IMG/VR virus record: IMGVR_UViG_3300040801_000993
Location: 1-34,846 of that record
Length of the DNA stretch: 34,846 bases
Reading direction: 5' to 3' (one strand)
Source: a virus
Both the position numbers and the translations under genes were made by a program. This document shows positions 7,901 through 16,638 of the stretch, piece by piece. Under the pieces are notes generated by a model. The model did no database searches, had not been told where the DNA came from, and worked only from the letters and a program-made list of their open reading frames with translations. Each line of letters opens with the position of its first letter. The stretch's first letter is position 1.

Positions 7901-10900
7901 GTTGCTTGCCGTGCTCCACTCACTACTGGTGTCGTCGTTCTTGGCTGGCGCTATGTACCGGCTCCACAAGCCGTGCGTATCATTGCGTAGCAGGTTTACC
8001 AAGCTGTTCAATCCCAGCTTGTCCACCTGTTCTGGAGTGGTAGGCACGTTCCACACGTCACGAGCACGCTTCGCCAGCTTCGGAAGATGCTTCTTCAGCA
8101 GTACTTCCTTAGTCTTTTCAGTCTGTCCCACTGTCTTGGACAGGTAAGGACGGCCGTTGATGATTGCACCGCGAACGTTCTCGCCTCGCCATGCACCATA
8201 CTCGTCGCCCAACATACCCAGATCTTTCACGTAGGACTTGAACATGTTGAGGTGCTTCATAGCAGCTGAGCTAATGTCCACTCCGTATGTAGCGCGTACG
8301 TTAGACGCACTAACACCCTCAAGGTAGGCATTAACAGCCTCTTCCCACGTCTTGTCTAGCCTGCGCCACCCGTTCTTTTTAAGCTCCCGACGAGCCAGCA
8401 CCCACTCGGCACGAGACAAGTTGATGGCCCGCTGTATGTTGCCGAGCATCTTCTTGTGCTCGGCCACCAATGCCCGCTTAGTCTTAGCTGCAAACTTAGC
8501 CTCCTTGCTGTAGAGAAACGGTATCCTGACCAGCGGGTTGTACAACCCTGCATACTTGGACTGCACCAAGTACTTGAGAACTTTGGGGGCACTCGCTGCC
8601 CTGCCCAACCAAGCTATAGGATTGTTCGATAGCAGGGAGTTAGCAAACAGTGTCTGCTTGACTGGGTTGGCGTCATTAAGATTGAGTACGGCCGTGTTGC
8701 TGGAGATGAGTCCGCGATTCATGCGGCCCTTCGGGGCCTTGCCGATGTTATCGTCGGACTGACCCGGAGGCAAGAAGGACTGGCGATACTCCTTAGAGTT
8801 AGCCAGCTCCACCACTCCGTCCAGTATGTCTTTCCTTACCAGCTCTATGAAGGTAGGATCTTCCATAAACGGACGGTTAACAGCAACCGCACCATCCCAC
8901 CACGGCAGGTTGTAGACGATCTCTTCAGCCATCTCCTTGGATTCAGGAGACAGCCTCTTCTGCTCTATTACTTCCTCTACCTTACGCCACGTGCCGTCTG
9001 GAGCCTGCTCGTACTCAGACGTGGGGGGCTTGCCCTCACGCAAGGCTTCGATTCTCGCACGCTCTGCGTCAGCTTCCTCTTTCGTTACACCAAGAACACG
9101 CGCCTTGTCTCGGGCCACCATGATGCGGTAGGCCTCGTACTGGATAGCGTTTTCCTCGCTGTCATTATTAAGCCACGCGTCCTTAAGCTGTTGCTCCTCG
9201 ACCTCCAGCGCACGGCGCAGTACCTCAGCTTCCTGCTCAAGCCGCGCTCTTTCCATTACGTTCTCGGCCACTTGCCCAGCAGTCTTGGCGGTCTTACCCT
9301 TGGCTACCTGTGCGATAGTGCGCAGGCGAGCAAGTTTCTTTATCCTAGCGACGGCCTCCGGGGACATAGCCAGCTCGCCCTTAGCCATCTCCTCGGCCAA
9401 GAACTTATTAATCGCCTCAATGTACGCCCGCTCTTCCGCGCCCTTGGCCCAGTCTTCTTCTAACCACTGCTCGACCTTTTCCTTTGTCAAGCTGACGGAG
9501 GACTCTAGCGCGGCATCCAACTCCTCGTTAGTAGGCACGCGAGCGGCTGGAGTAGGCCTGTCCCGCTCGGTCAGTTGCTCTTCAGGCGTAGCAGTTACCC
9601 TATTGTAACGGATATCCTGTGCCGTCAGGTACCGGTCGATGGTCTCCATGAGAGCTGGCCGTACCTCGTTGGTCACTGCATCCAGAACCTTCAGGTCCAG
9701 CTCGCCCTGCTCGCTTTCCTCAGCCTCCTTAATAATCTTACCTGCGTCAGTCCCACGGTAGGTGCGGTACAGCTCTTCAGCCAGAGGGGCTATGTGCTCC
9801 CGCTCTACCTTGGGGTTGTGCATAACAATGTAGTTAGCAATTACTTGTGAAGACTTGAGGACCTCAGATATCGGGTCGCCGCTATTAAGCATGCGATCTA
9901 CAATAGCAGAGGTTAGCATACGTTGACGCTGCCCCCTCGGCGTGAACTGGATCATCTCTCCGCGCTCAAGCACCGAACTTCCGCTAGTGCTATCCCTGCG
10001 TACTCGCTCTCCCAACCACTCCTGAAATACTTCCGGCGTTACCGAGGAGTCGACCTTTAGTCCAGCCTTGCTAAGCTGTAGCTTCGTTTCACGCAGCATC
10101 TCTTTAGCGAACTGCTCCGGTGCCATCTTGAAGGCCTCTACCCAGAGAGGGCTGTCCTCAAGTATGTTATCCAGTACAGTAGCGTATTGGGAGTTGCCTG
10201 TGTTCTCAAACACCAGATCAAGCCTATCCATGATCCTCTGCTTGAGGAGAGCTTTGGCAGCTTGTGCTTCGTACAAGCTATCCAAGTACTGCTCACGACG
10301 AATGACCTCACCCTCTACCACAGGGGCATAGCGCCCGCCAATGATGATAAGAGTGAGCGCGTTCAGCTCTTGTTTGGTCGGCTCCTTACCGAACACCCGG
10401 CGGCGCTCCTGAAGGATGCGCCCTGCAATATCCCTAGCTTTCTTTGCGCCAACTCCCTCTGCCTCACGCAGCATACGCTGTCTTTTGTTGTACCAAGTCC
10501 ACAGTTCCCCGACAGTCAGTGGGTCTTTACGGCTGTCCCTGACTAGCGGCAGTGCGTCGGCCGGAACCACGGCCTCGGTGACGCTGTTAAGGTCCTGCTT
10601 AAATGTAAGGGGCCTAGTCAGCCTGTCGCTGAGTACGGCCTTATCAAAGCGACTAACAAAGTCGTCGGCAGCGATAGCCTTTTCGACCTCGGCCGCCGTC
10701 TTACCGATGACTTGCCGGTCACGGGTGTTGTTGCGGGGCCAAGCAATCCACACGCCGGATTCCTTAGCAGCGTAGAACTCGCGTCCATCCTTAACAAAGG
10801 TACGGGTGTACGTGTTAGTCGGCGTGTCGTCAGCCAGCTTAACGCGCATCTCCTCTTCCTTGCGGGTAAGCAACTGCTCGCCCCGATCACGTCGAGGTTT

Positions 10901-13900
10901 GGTGGGGAGCGTGAGGTTAGGATCTGTGAACTCGCCCAGCGGCTCTCCTCTATCCTTGCCCAGCTCCAGTTCTCCCTGCGGGCCGCGCTCTACTATGGTG
11001 CCCCAGTCGTACCCCCTGCGCAGTCCCTCACGTACGCCCTCCATAAGGCCCACGCCTCGTGGGTCTATCCCCTTGGACACCACGCCCATGAGGGTTTCGA
11101 GGTTCCTAGCTACGGGTATGGCTTGATCAGAGGGAATGCCCTTGGGCCACAACATCCACAGTGGGGGAGTATTCTCATCAGGCTTACGCTTCTCTGCGTA
11201 GAACTCGGTGCCCTCGATGATGAGTTCGCGTATAGGCTTACCGCCCTCTGGAGACATCTCGTCGGCTACGCGTACGGTATCAGTAAGCTCCGTTCCAGCC
11301 GAGATAGTTCCTGTGGCAGCAGCCACATCCTCGACGGCGGCTGCCCACTCGTCTACCTTCTTCTCTTCCTTGGGCTTTTTGGCAGGTTTAGCAGGCTTGT
11401 CGTCCTCGTCTATCTTACGCTGCCGAGCGTCGATCTCTTTTTCCTGCTCACGCAGGGCGTTCTGTCGGGCCAGAACCTCCTCTGCCTTAGCCTCCGCCTT
11501 CTTTTCGTCGCTTAGTTTGGCCTTTTGCCTAGCACGCAGAACACCAAACTTCTTGTCAATAGTTTTTCCGGGAAGAGACTCGAACAGGCCTCGCACATCC
11601 TTGACGATCCTAGCCTTGAAGGACCCTATGTACTTGTCGTTGATTAGCTTGCGGTCGTTGATCTCCACGATAAACATATCGTAGCCATTCAACTCCTCGT
11701 TGAGTCTGGCTCGGATTACACGCACGTCCCCCTCGGGGGTAAGCTGGTACGCCCGACCCTCGGGCACGCGCCCGAAGCGCAAGTCGTCTAGGACCTGCCG
11801 GTCTATGATGGTCTGTACCTTAGCGTCCCCGTCCTCCAGCAGGGGTTTAACCTGCGGGAAGTCTACTGGGTTCTCTATGCTTTCTTCGATAACCCCCAGC
11901 GCACGCTCAGTCTCTTTGCGTCGCTCTATCTTGAACTGTTCGATGAACTCTGCTTCGTTCTCTTCGGTACGCAGATGGGTTTGGTTGCGCGTATCGTAAC
12001 GGAACTGACGAGCGGCCTCCTGCTCAATCGCCCGGTCAGCCAAGGCGGAGTCCCGTACCCCAGCGAAGATAGCTAGGTTGTTCTTCTCGGCAGCCTGCAC
12101 ATCCTTAAGCAGGATGTCAGGATTACCGTACCTACGCGCAGACTGAGCGGTAGTGTTAATCTCTTCCAGCTGGGTCTGGCCAAACCCGTAGTTGTTTTCC
12201 GTGGTGCCCTTACTCTTGGCCGTAAACTTGGCGTGGTTGATGGTGCCGTCCGCGTTGCGGAGCATGGAGTGACGCCAGTTGTACTCAGCCGTGTCTGCTC
12301 CCTTGCTGTCAGGACGTGGCTTGTAGTACGGGCGCGGCAGGGACTGGCCCGGACGCCACGTATAGTGCACTATGCCTGTGGGAGTTATGTAGTCTACCCA
12401 GATACGGTTACTGTACGGGTCGTATCCAGTAACTTCGTACCTGTCTCTCTTGCCCTTGCCAAGAGACTTGAGGTTGTCTGTAGTGGCCCACCTAGCCCAC
12501 GTTCTGGTGTCCTCGTTCTTAAGACCCTCCAGCTCTATGTCCCGCTGCACCTTAGCAGCGAAGGCGTCAGGGTCTACGGCCCCTTCATTGCCCTGTTGTA
12601 CTAGGGTCTCCGCATAATCAGAGTAGTCTTGCATCTCATCAAGGGAGAGGCTAGAGGGGTCGCCAGACGTACGACGAGCAAACGGCAGCTTAGCCCACAT
12701 CTCATCTTCCTGAGCGCGAACTTCGTCAAGCCTGTTGTTAAAGGCCTCCCACTCAGCCTGTTGTTCTGGAGACAGGTTAGCAGCAACAGAGTTAGCGTCT
12801 ATCCACTCACGACTGTCTCTAGTCCTAGTGGCCGGGTCTGCCCAGCGATCTATCAAACGCTCCGTGGTAGCCGGGTCTGGCTGTGCAGGGTACTGCGTGG
12901 TCTGGGGGGCAGGCTCTTGTTCCACGGGGGCCTGCTCCGGTACTGGAGGCATGTTGAGCCACGACTCGGCCGGTGCCGTAGTCGGTTCAGTAGTCTGGCC
13001 CGGCTGGTTGATGCCTGCCGTGCCGCCGTCTATGTCTAGTCCGCCGGTCTCACCGTCTGGCAAGGCTTGTCCGCGCTTACCCGGCTGGCCTAGGTACAGG
13101 CCGCCAGCTTCCTGCGGGACATCGAGTGGTATTGTTTGGTTCTGCTGATTGGGGTCTAAGGCCTCTGCCGCACGAGCCGCGTACCACTGCTCACGCTCAG
13201 CCATAGCCTGCTCAGCAGCAGTGCGTTGGCGTTCTGCCTTACGGGCACCGGGAACATTGGCCGTAGCGATACCCTTACCTAACAGGTAACCTACAGCGCC
13301 TGCGTGCAGTACGCGCTTACCAATAGCCCCCCAGTCGGCATTGCCTGCCCTATCTGCTAGTGTGAGCAAGTAGCCCCACGGATTGGTTACTGTACCATAA
13401 GCGTCCTTTGCTTCACCAGCATCCTTAAAGGCCTCCTCACCCCGCAAGAGTTCTTCCATAAGGGTGGTGGTCTCGGTACCAATCTCCGAAGCCGCCTCGC
13501 GCAGACTAGTCTTAATCACGTCGCCAACAGTAGTGGCTCCTAGGGCCTTGTCCCACACGCCGAAGACTTTTTCCCAACCCAGCTCGTGTGCAACAGCGGT
13601 CCACGATCTAACCATCGCGTCTTCGTTGGACAGCCCCTGAGCTTTGGCCTCCTCATACTTACCGCCAAACACGGGCAGGCCCATCATGGCCAGCGCTGCG
13701 TTGGGATTACGTGCATACATACCGACAGCAATAGAGGGCAACATAATGCCGAGTGCCGTACCAGAGTCGTATAAAAGACCGCCTGCCCAGTTATCAGGCC
13801 GCCCCTTCTGGGCGGCTGCTAAGTCCTCTTCAGACAGTGACCGCATAGACTCCTTGAAGCCATCTAGGTCCAACCCCTCAAACAGAGGGGGAGTCTCTTC

Positions 13901-14284
13901 GGTAGGCCGCAAGGTCTCGTCCCGCTTAAAGGAATCCCACAAGCCGGTCAGGCCTGCTGCGATGTTGGACCTGCCAAAGCGTTGGTGAGCCTGTTCCTGC
14001 GTAGCATAGTCGTCGGCCTTATCTTGCGCTGCCTGCATAGTACCAGCCGCGCCGATAGCAAGCCCCCCACGAACACCGCGAAGTGCTCCCTCTACCGTCC
14101 CCACCTCCGGCCCGGTGTCGTAGTCCATGCCATGCTTGCCGATCAGGTACTCTAGGATCTCTTCGTCGGTAACGCCATCAGCCATAGCAGCGGAATAATT
14201 GAAGCCGTGCTTTTCTGACAGGTACGCGTTAATCTCGCTAGGAGTAGCGCCGTCAGCCAAGGCTGCTTGCCAATCAAATGCCAT
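4988..14284 (-). CDS. Giant (3098-residue) internal virion / ejection-type protein
   Basis: One uninterrupted frame of 3098 codons, last large gene of the virion block, in the place where podoviruses keep internal or ejected proteins. Residues 3-54 are two tandem copies of a 26-residue motif with core AALADG/AAMADG...EI..YL..KHG. Residues 170-240 hold a Gly/Ala-rich hydrophobic stretch (TALGIMLPSIAVGMY, then GGKYEEAKAQG) often seen in giant phage proteins. Residues 380-470 are a Pro/Gln-rich linker, 915-990 a charged coiled coil, and about 1017-1072 and 1158-1206 are a duplicated motif. Around residues 2620-2740 is SPVLGAFPSFSYEIIRTSANT followed by a hydrophobic stretch, resembling the C-terminal region of large polyvalent phage proteins (LPD38-like, from memory). 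The likely job is crossing the host envelope with the DNA. No RNA polymerase or lysozyme motif was convincing. Confidence 0.75.
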   Translation of the reverse strand: MAFDWQAALADGATPSEINAYLSEKHGFNYSAAMADGVTDEEILEYLIGKHGMDYDTGPEVGTVEGALRGVRGGLAIGAAGTMQAAQDKADDYATQEQAHQRFGRSNIAAGLTGLWDSFKRDETLRPTEETPPLFEGLDLDGFKESMRSLSEEDLAAAQKGRPDNWAGGLLYDSGTALGIMLPSIAVGMYARNPNAALAMMGLPVFGGKYEEAKAQGLSNEDAMVRSWTAVAHELGWEKVFGVWDKALGATTVGDVIKTSLREAASEIGTETTTLMEELLRGEEAFKDAGEAKDAYGTVTNPWGYLLTLADRAGNADWGAIGKRVLHAGAVGYLLGKGIATANVPGARKAERQRTAAEQAMAEREQWYAARAAEALDPNQQNQTIPLDVPQEAGGLYLGQPGKRGQALPDGETGGLDIDGGTAGINQPGQTTEPTTAPAESWLNMPPVPEQAPVEQEPAPQTTQYPAQPDPATTERLIDRWADPATRTRDSREWIDANSVAANLSPEQQAEWEAFNNRLDEVRAQEDEMWAKLPFARRTSGDPSSLSLDEMQDYSDYAETLVQQGNEGAVDPDAFAAKVQRDIELEGLKNEDTRTWARWATTDNLKSLGKGKRDRYEVTGYDPYSNRIWVDYITPTGIVHYTWRPGQSLPRPYYKPRPDSKGADTAEYNWRHSMLRNADGTINHAKFTAKSKGTTENNYGFGQTQLEEINTTAQSARRYGNPDILLKDVQAAEKNNLAIFAGVRDSALADRAIEQEAARQFRYDTRNQTHLRTEENEAEFIEQFKIERRKETERALGVIEESIENPVDFPQVKPLLEDGDAKVQTIIDRQVLDDLRFGRVPEGRAYQLTPEGDVRVIRARLNEELNGYDMFIVEINDRKLINDKYIGSFKARIVKDVRGLFESLPGKTIDKKFGVLRARQKAKLSDEKKAEAKAEEVLARQNALREQEKEIDARQRKIDEDDKPAKPAKKPKEEKKVDEWAAAVEDVAAATGTISAGTELTDTVRVADEMSPEGGKPIRELIIEGTEFYAEKRKPDENTPPLWMLWPKGIPSDQAIPVARNLETLMGVVSKGIDPRGVGLMEGVREGLRRGYDWGTIVERGPQGELELGKDRGEPLGEFTDPNLTLPTKPRRDRGEQLLTRKEEEMRVKLADDTPTNTYTRTFVKDGREFYAAKESGVWIAWPRNNTRDRQVIGKTAAEVEKAIAADDFVSRFDKAVLSDRLTRPLTFKQDLNSVTEAVVPADALPLVRDSRKDPLTVGELWTWYNKRQRMLREAEGVGAKKARDIAGRILQERRRVFGKEPTKQELNALTLIIIGGRYAPVVEGEVIRREQYLDSLYEAQAAKALLKQRIMDRLDLVFENTGNSQYATVLDNILEDSPLWVEAFKMAPEQFAKEMLRETKLQLSKAGLKVDSSVTPEVFQEWLGERVRRDSTSGSSVLERGEMIQFTPRGQRQRMLTSAIVDRMLNSGDPISEVLKSSQVIANYIVMHNPKVEREHIAPLAEELYRTYRGTDAGKIIKEAEESEQGELDLKVLDAVTNEVRPALMETIDRYLTAQDIRYNRVTATPEEQLTERDRPTPAARVPTNEELDAALESSVSLTKEKVEQWLEEDWAKGAEERAYIEAINKFLAEEMAKGELAMSPEAVARIKKLARLRTIAQVAKGKTAKTAGQVAENVMERARLEQEAEVLRRALEVEEQQLKDAWLNNDSEENAIQYEAYRIMVARDKARVLGVTKEEADAERARIEALREGKPPTSEYEQAPDGTWRKVEEVIEQKRLSPESKEMAEEIVYNLPWWDGAVAVNRPFMEDPTFIELVRKDILDGVVELANSKEYRQSFLPPGQSDDNIGKAPKGRMNRGLISSNTAVLNLNDANPVKQTLFANSLLSNNPIAWLGRAASAPKVLKYLVQSKYAGLYNPLVRIPFLYSKEAKFAAKTKRALVAEHKKMLGNIQRAINLSRAEWVLARRELKKNGWRRLDKTWEEAVNAYLEGVSASNVRATYGVDISSAAMKHLNMFKSYVKDLGMLGDEYGAWRGENVRGAIINGRPYLSKTVGQTEKTKEVLLKKHLPKLAKRARDVWNVPTTPEQVDKLGLNSLVNLLRNDTHGLWSRYIAPAKNDDTSSEWSTASNVLQFNGGGKVIDLGTGVNGKPSVKQIQEMFSDEESLAAFTDSLRDAVKATLPLPKDFEGAVEGMASDMLSGLESLGNAGRGLGAARSIQQQRNLLKSNAELIHDSMKYILSSVSKEKRSLVAKYMKDNATMIDSMTVSQFFKKATVDLGLSSEDVKRAGSYVAFNKGMRDALNEITDTETLAARTVEQLAKTTFSSAFLTHALSLGQAGGWARVGRGEVSEQGSWQPMAAVGTALGDATLHIPGSKQFITGSQIRVDPYVAEWVADAFGADVKGDPGKLVGKIVSTTLWASAITKYQKIVASPLAHARNVVSTRIIHWKNNALGFGMGRARKLGLLSTFDQIVASFGSGWEARVEYGKRDDVRRLEEAMTLRGLYFDGGRAGALYDVLKNTMGTTGANTYVQSLNSLSFSPTKAAHFLGMGVKRAKYIADELFRLEDESVKATGFLMEAANYLELTGSKHKLLDKWLNGNKMTEAESAAVTKALDWAANVVSNTYPTFSNTSRLTKAVSRSPVLGAFPSFSYEIIRTSANTVGYSASLMHGFATGTMLDGTKLSSSGRAKALALASVKLSGLTAMWTATSAATQAIAAGGMAALFAGDDDEAPGLLEGNAMARLGDLEQQKEDRMLKPWWAEDSMAVISNVNQELGEWTMMSLDYLDPTGAWQNSLREAVARLRDAINSGEESVMTASAKAVWNTLSSPFTQDEVLFSTFNERLNRTPDTESLDDDRLLEKWADRVQDFIADEDSNWFEKWSAAGAGAALESVFLPEVVAQATQLRDYLIEFAEQEKLSPGERDWTETVVRALSHVAGLKQTQYNIKDDWVPMVKSRMSALGNKEDIMLKGLVYGGAESYEEFKHSFDVYNYYRREAFRDVFETLRVGGGRLGQEDSDLIAALKEGFVDMNVAGFNLGEIHEGTYHPPALKRVRDRWESMFQKNQRFVNMPDKEERMDQLFAWYQRAIIEAGEEKLTYYE
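10667..11236 (-). repeat. Duplicated ~50-residue motif in the giant protein
   Basis: Two segments, about residues 1017-1072 and 1158-1206, share the pattern (I/F)-(I/V)-x-(E/D)-G-x-E-F-Y-A-x-K-x...W-(M/I)-x-W-P followed by a helix with ETL or EVEKAI. Roughly 85 residues separate them. The conserved EFYA and W-x-x-WP positions suggest a small beta-rich domain present twice. It was found by eye and a profile comparison has not been done. Confidence 0.55.
14123..14278 (-). repeat. Tandem 26-residue N-terminal repeat in the giant protein
   Basis: Residues 3-28 and 29-54 of the giant protein align without large gaps: (F/N)-(D)-(W/Y)-x-A-A-(L/M)-A-D-G-x-T-x-x-E-I-x-x-Y-L-x-x-K-H-G. The DNA copies have diverged, so this is an old duplication preserved at protein level. 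Such short helical repeats could be a docking tag at the N-terminus of an internal virion protein. Confidence 0.7.
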
Positions 14285-14302
14285 CTGGTTTGTGCCCCCG
14301 GC

Positions 14303-15004
14303 TTAGTCGTTCAGGTCGTATTTAGACAGGTCCCGCGCCGCGCCGCCCGCTGGAGGAGGCGGAGTCTGAGTTGCTGTTGGTGCTAGCGGCTCTAAGATTT
14401 TAAACATCTGCTCGTACCAACCAGCTGCGTCGGCGTACGTGGCGGTAGGATTGAACCCAATGGTCAGGTAACCTTGGATGTGGGACTGCATGGACGCTGC
14501 CGCCTGCTTAGCTTCCTGAGTAGCTTTGGGGTCGTCCACCACAGTTTGTAGTTTGTCCATGTACATGCGGGCTACGCCCTGCTTTTCTTTGTCCGGCAAG
14601 GTTTGCCAGCTCTGGGCGTTTTTATCTTTTAAGTCTGGGAACATCTTCTCCAAGACAGGGATGGTGGCCTCAAACAAGGCGTCTTTCTGCCCCTGCGTGA
14701 GCGGCTTGTTAGGATCTCTTCCAGCAGATTCTGCGGCCAGCTCCATCTGCTGCTCCAGAATGTCGTAGTACCTGCTGGTGTTCTGGATTCTAAGGTACTC
14801 TATAGCAGTCCGCTGATCAGCTATGTCCCGGTTAGCGTCTATCTCCATCTCCGTCGTGATACGACGCTGCTGTGCGGCGTACTGCTCCAGAGACATCTTG
14901 TTGGCGTAGTCCCGTTGGGCCTTGTGGTCGTCCTGAATACGAGCGTCCATAGCGGCGGTGCCGCCCATAAGACCGGATAACAAACCTCTACTCAGAGAAC
15001 TCAT
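14303..15004 (-). CDS. Helical internal virion-type protein (unknown)
   Basis: A 233-residue protein, predicted mostly helical with coiled-coil character between residues about 25 and 95 (AAQQRRITTEMEIDANRDIA and following). The C-terminus is Thr/Pro-rich (TATQTPPPPAGG). It lies immediately before the giant protein and one base after its upstream neighbour, in the run of genes expected to encode internal or ejected proteins. No family was recognised; role inferred from position and composition. Confidence 0.65.
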   Translation of the reverse strand: MSSLSRGLLSGLMGGTAAMDARIQDDHKAQRDYANKMSLEQYAAQQRRITTEMEIDANRDIADQRTAIEYLRIQNTSRYYDILEQQMELAAESAGRDPNKPLTQGQKDALFEATIPVLEKMFPDLKDKNAQSWQTLPDKEKQGVARMYMDKLQTVVDDPKATQEAKQAAASMQSHIQGYLTIGFNPTATYADAAGWYEQMFKILEPLAPTATQTPPPPAGGAARDLSKYDLND

Positions 15005-15005
15005 A

Positions 15006-15617
15006 CTATACTCCCAGCAAGCCTTTGATGTCTGCCGACATCTTGTTCATCTTCGGGCCTTCCTTCTTGCCACCTATCTTCTCAGGCGTGGACATCTCCC
15101 CGTCCTCTCCAGTCATAAGTGTCTCGGTCCCAAAGCGGACGGCCTCCTTACGGGCCTCTTCGTCCCCCATCTCTAAGATGTGCTCGCCTACAGCCTTGTA
15201 CAGTCCCATCGTGGCCGCGGCCAGCTGGTCCTGATTATCAGTACCCGGCACCCCCATCTGCTCCGCAATCTCGAAGAGCATGGGCGGTGTCTGTTGAATC
15301 AGGCCGTTCTCGCCGAACCAGATGGACGGGTCCGCGTTGGGCATCTCCCCGTGCACGCGCTCCAGCGCGAGCTTCCCAACCTCTGGAATAATCTCGAACA
15401 GCTCTCTGCTATCCTGATTGAACACGTTAGCCACAGCTGCCATGCCAGCCTCGGAGTACAGCCAGTTACGCAGCTTAACGGTGGCTTGCAACAGCTGCTT
15501 CTCTTCTTCAGGGGAGGCATCTTCAGTACCAGTCATTCCCGCAATCTGCGGGTCCTGCAGCAGCTCCGGGCTATCAGGGAGCATCTCCTCTTGCATACCT
15601 AGTAAGTTCTGTTCCAT
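15006..15617 (-). CDS. Acidic helical virion-associated protein (unknown)
   Basis: A 203-residue acidic protein rich in Glu, Met and Leu (start MEQNLLGMQEEMLPDSPELL). Most of it should be helical, and the C-terminus is basic (GGKKEGPKMNKMSADIKG). Genes on both sides are one base away, so it is co-translated within the internal protein run. No domain was recognised. A partner of the membrane-active or giant proteins would fit the position. Confidence 0.62.
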   Translation of the reverse strand: MEQNLLGMQEEMLPDSPELLQDPQIAGMTGTEDASPEEEKQLLQATVKLRNWLYSEAGMAAVANVFNQDSRELFEIIPEVGKLALERVHGEMPNADPSIWFGENGLIQQTPPMLFEIAEQMGVPGTDNQDQLAAATMGLYKAVGEHILEMGDEEARKEAVRFGTETLMTGEDGEMSTPEKIGGKKEGPKMNKMSADIKGLLGV

Positions 15618-15618
15618 C

Positions 15619-16638
15619 CTACGCTACTCCCAAGTTCTGAGGAATGCCCAACAAGCTACGGCCCTGCGGATCTACCGGAGGCCGGTTAGTCGGGGGCGGC
15701 TGGGTGGGTTGTGGCATCTGTGCGTTAGCCGCACGCTGTGCCTGCTGCTGCCCTTGGGGCTGCATGGCCAGCATATTGCTCTGTCCGAAGGTCTGCTCTG
15801 CCGTAGGTGCCTGCTCTTGTTGACGCATCGCAGCCTCTTCCTGCGGGGTCTGGGCAAACACGTCGCTCTGGGCCTGCTTCCGTGGGCTAAGCAGCGAAAG
15901 CCCCTCCCCCGTACCACCAAAGGCCGGGCCACCCCATACGGTACGGTTGCGGAAGTAGAACTCTTGGCGCTTACGATCCTTCTCGTCGAAGTATCCTGCG
16001 ATACCGGACACCACTGCGTTGCGGGCAAACGTACCTCCCAAGGAGTTGGAGGTGAAGAGCTTGCCGATCTTGCTGAGGAATCCGCCAGCCTTAGCTAGAG
16101 AACCTGTGGCCTCTACGGTACCACCCATAGCCTTAAAGTTAGCTAGCATATCAGCAGTCGATACTACAGGAGAGCCTGAAGAAGTAACTCCACTAAGGAT
16201 TGCGGGGTCGGTTAATCCACCGGCCTTCATGGCCGCGCTGGTAGTTACCTCAGAGATACCTCCAGCAGCCGCCTCGGTGCCCCCAGTCATTGACACGGTT
16301 TCTGCTGCCGGGCCAATGCCACCAACTGACTCTGCGGTAGTTGCGGCAGCTGGGCCAAGCGCCTCGCCTCCAGTAGCGCCTAAGCCAAAGCCTTGTCCAG
16401 TGGCGAAGTTGGCTATAGCCGTCCAGCCGTTGGCCATAGTCTGGCCTACCGCCCCAAAGAAGCTACCTACCCCGCTGACACCGCTGAAAGCGGCGAACCC
16501 TCCTGCGGCTACGCCAGCCGTAAACAGGCTGAGAGCTACGATAGCAACCACCTTAAACCAGTCGCTCTTAACGACCCGCTTAACGAACTTGGTTACCTTC
16601 TTGAATACCTTTTTAACTGCTTTGACTACGAAGGACAT
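15619..16638 (-). CDS. Internal virion-type protein with basic amphipathic N-terminus and hydrophobic Gly/Ala segment
   Basis: From ATG 16638 the protein has 339 residues; GTG 16647 is an upstream alternative. Residues 1-25 are strongly basic (VKAVKKVFKKVTKFVKRVVK), then residues about 28-50 form a hydrophobic membrane-type segment (VVAIVALSLFTAGVAAGGFAAF), followed by a Gly/Ala/Thr-rich region to about residue 190. The C-terminal 100 residues are Gln/Pro-rich. A cationic helix followed by a membrane segment suits a protein that enters the host membrane during DNA entry. It overlaps the acetyltransferase gene by 26 bases. Confidence 0.65.
   Translation of the reverse strand: MSFVVKAVKKVFKKVTKFVKRVVKSDWFKVVAIVALSLFTAGVAAGGFAAFSGVSGVGSFFGAVGQTMANGWTAIANFATGQGFGLGATGGEALGPAAATTAESVGGIGPAAETVSMTGGTEAAAGGISEVTTSAAMKAGGLTDPAILSGVTSSGSPVVSTADMLANFKAMGGTVEATGSLAKAGGFLSKIGKLFTSNSLGGTFARNAVVSGIAGYFDEKDRKRQEFYFRNRTVWGGPAFGGTGEGLSLLSPRKQAQSDVFAQTPQEEAAMRQQEQAPTAEQTFGQSNMLAMQPQGQQQAQRAANAQMPQPTQPPPTNRPPVDPQGRSLLGIPQNLGVA

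Noticed and set aside
10712-11515. 267-codon rightward reading frame opposite the giant gene
   Set aside because: It lies fully antisense to a well-supported gene, has Leu/Ser/Arg-rich random-looking composition and no ribosome site or recognisable motif.
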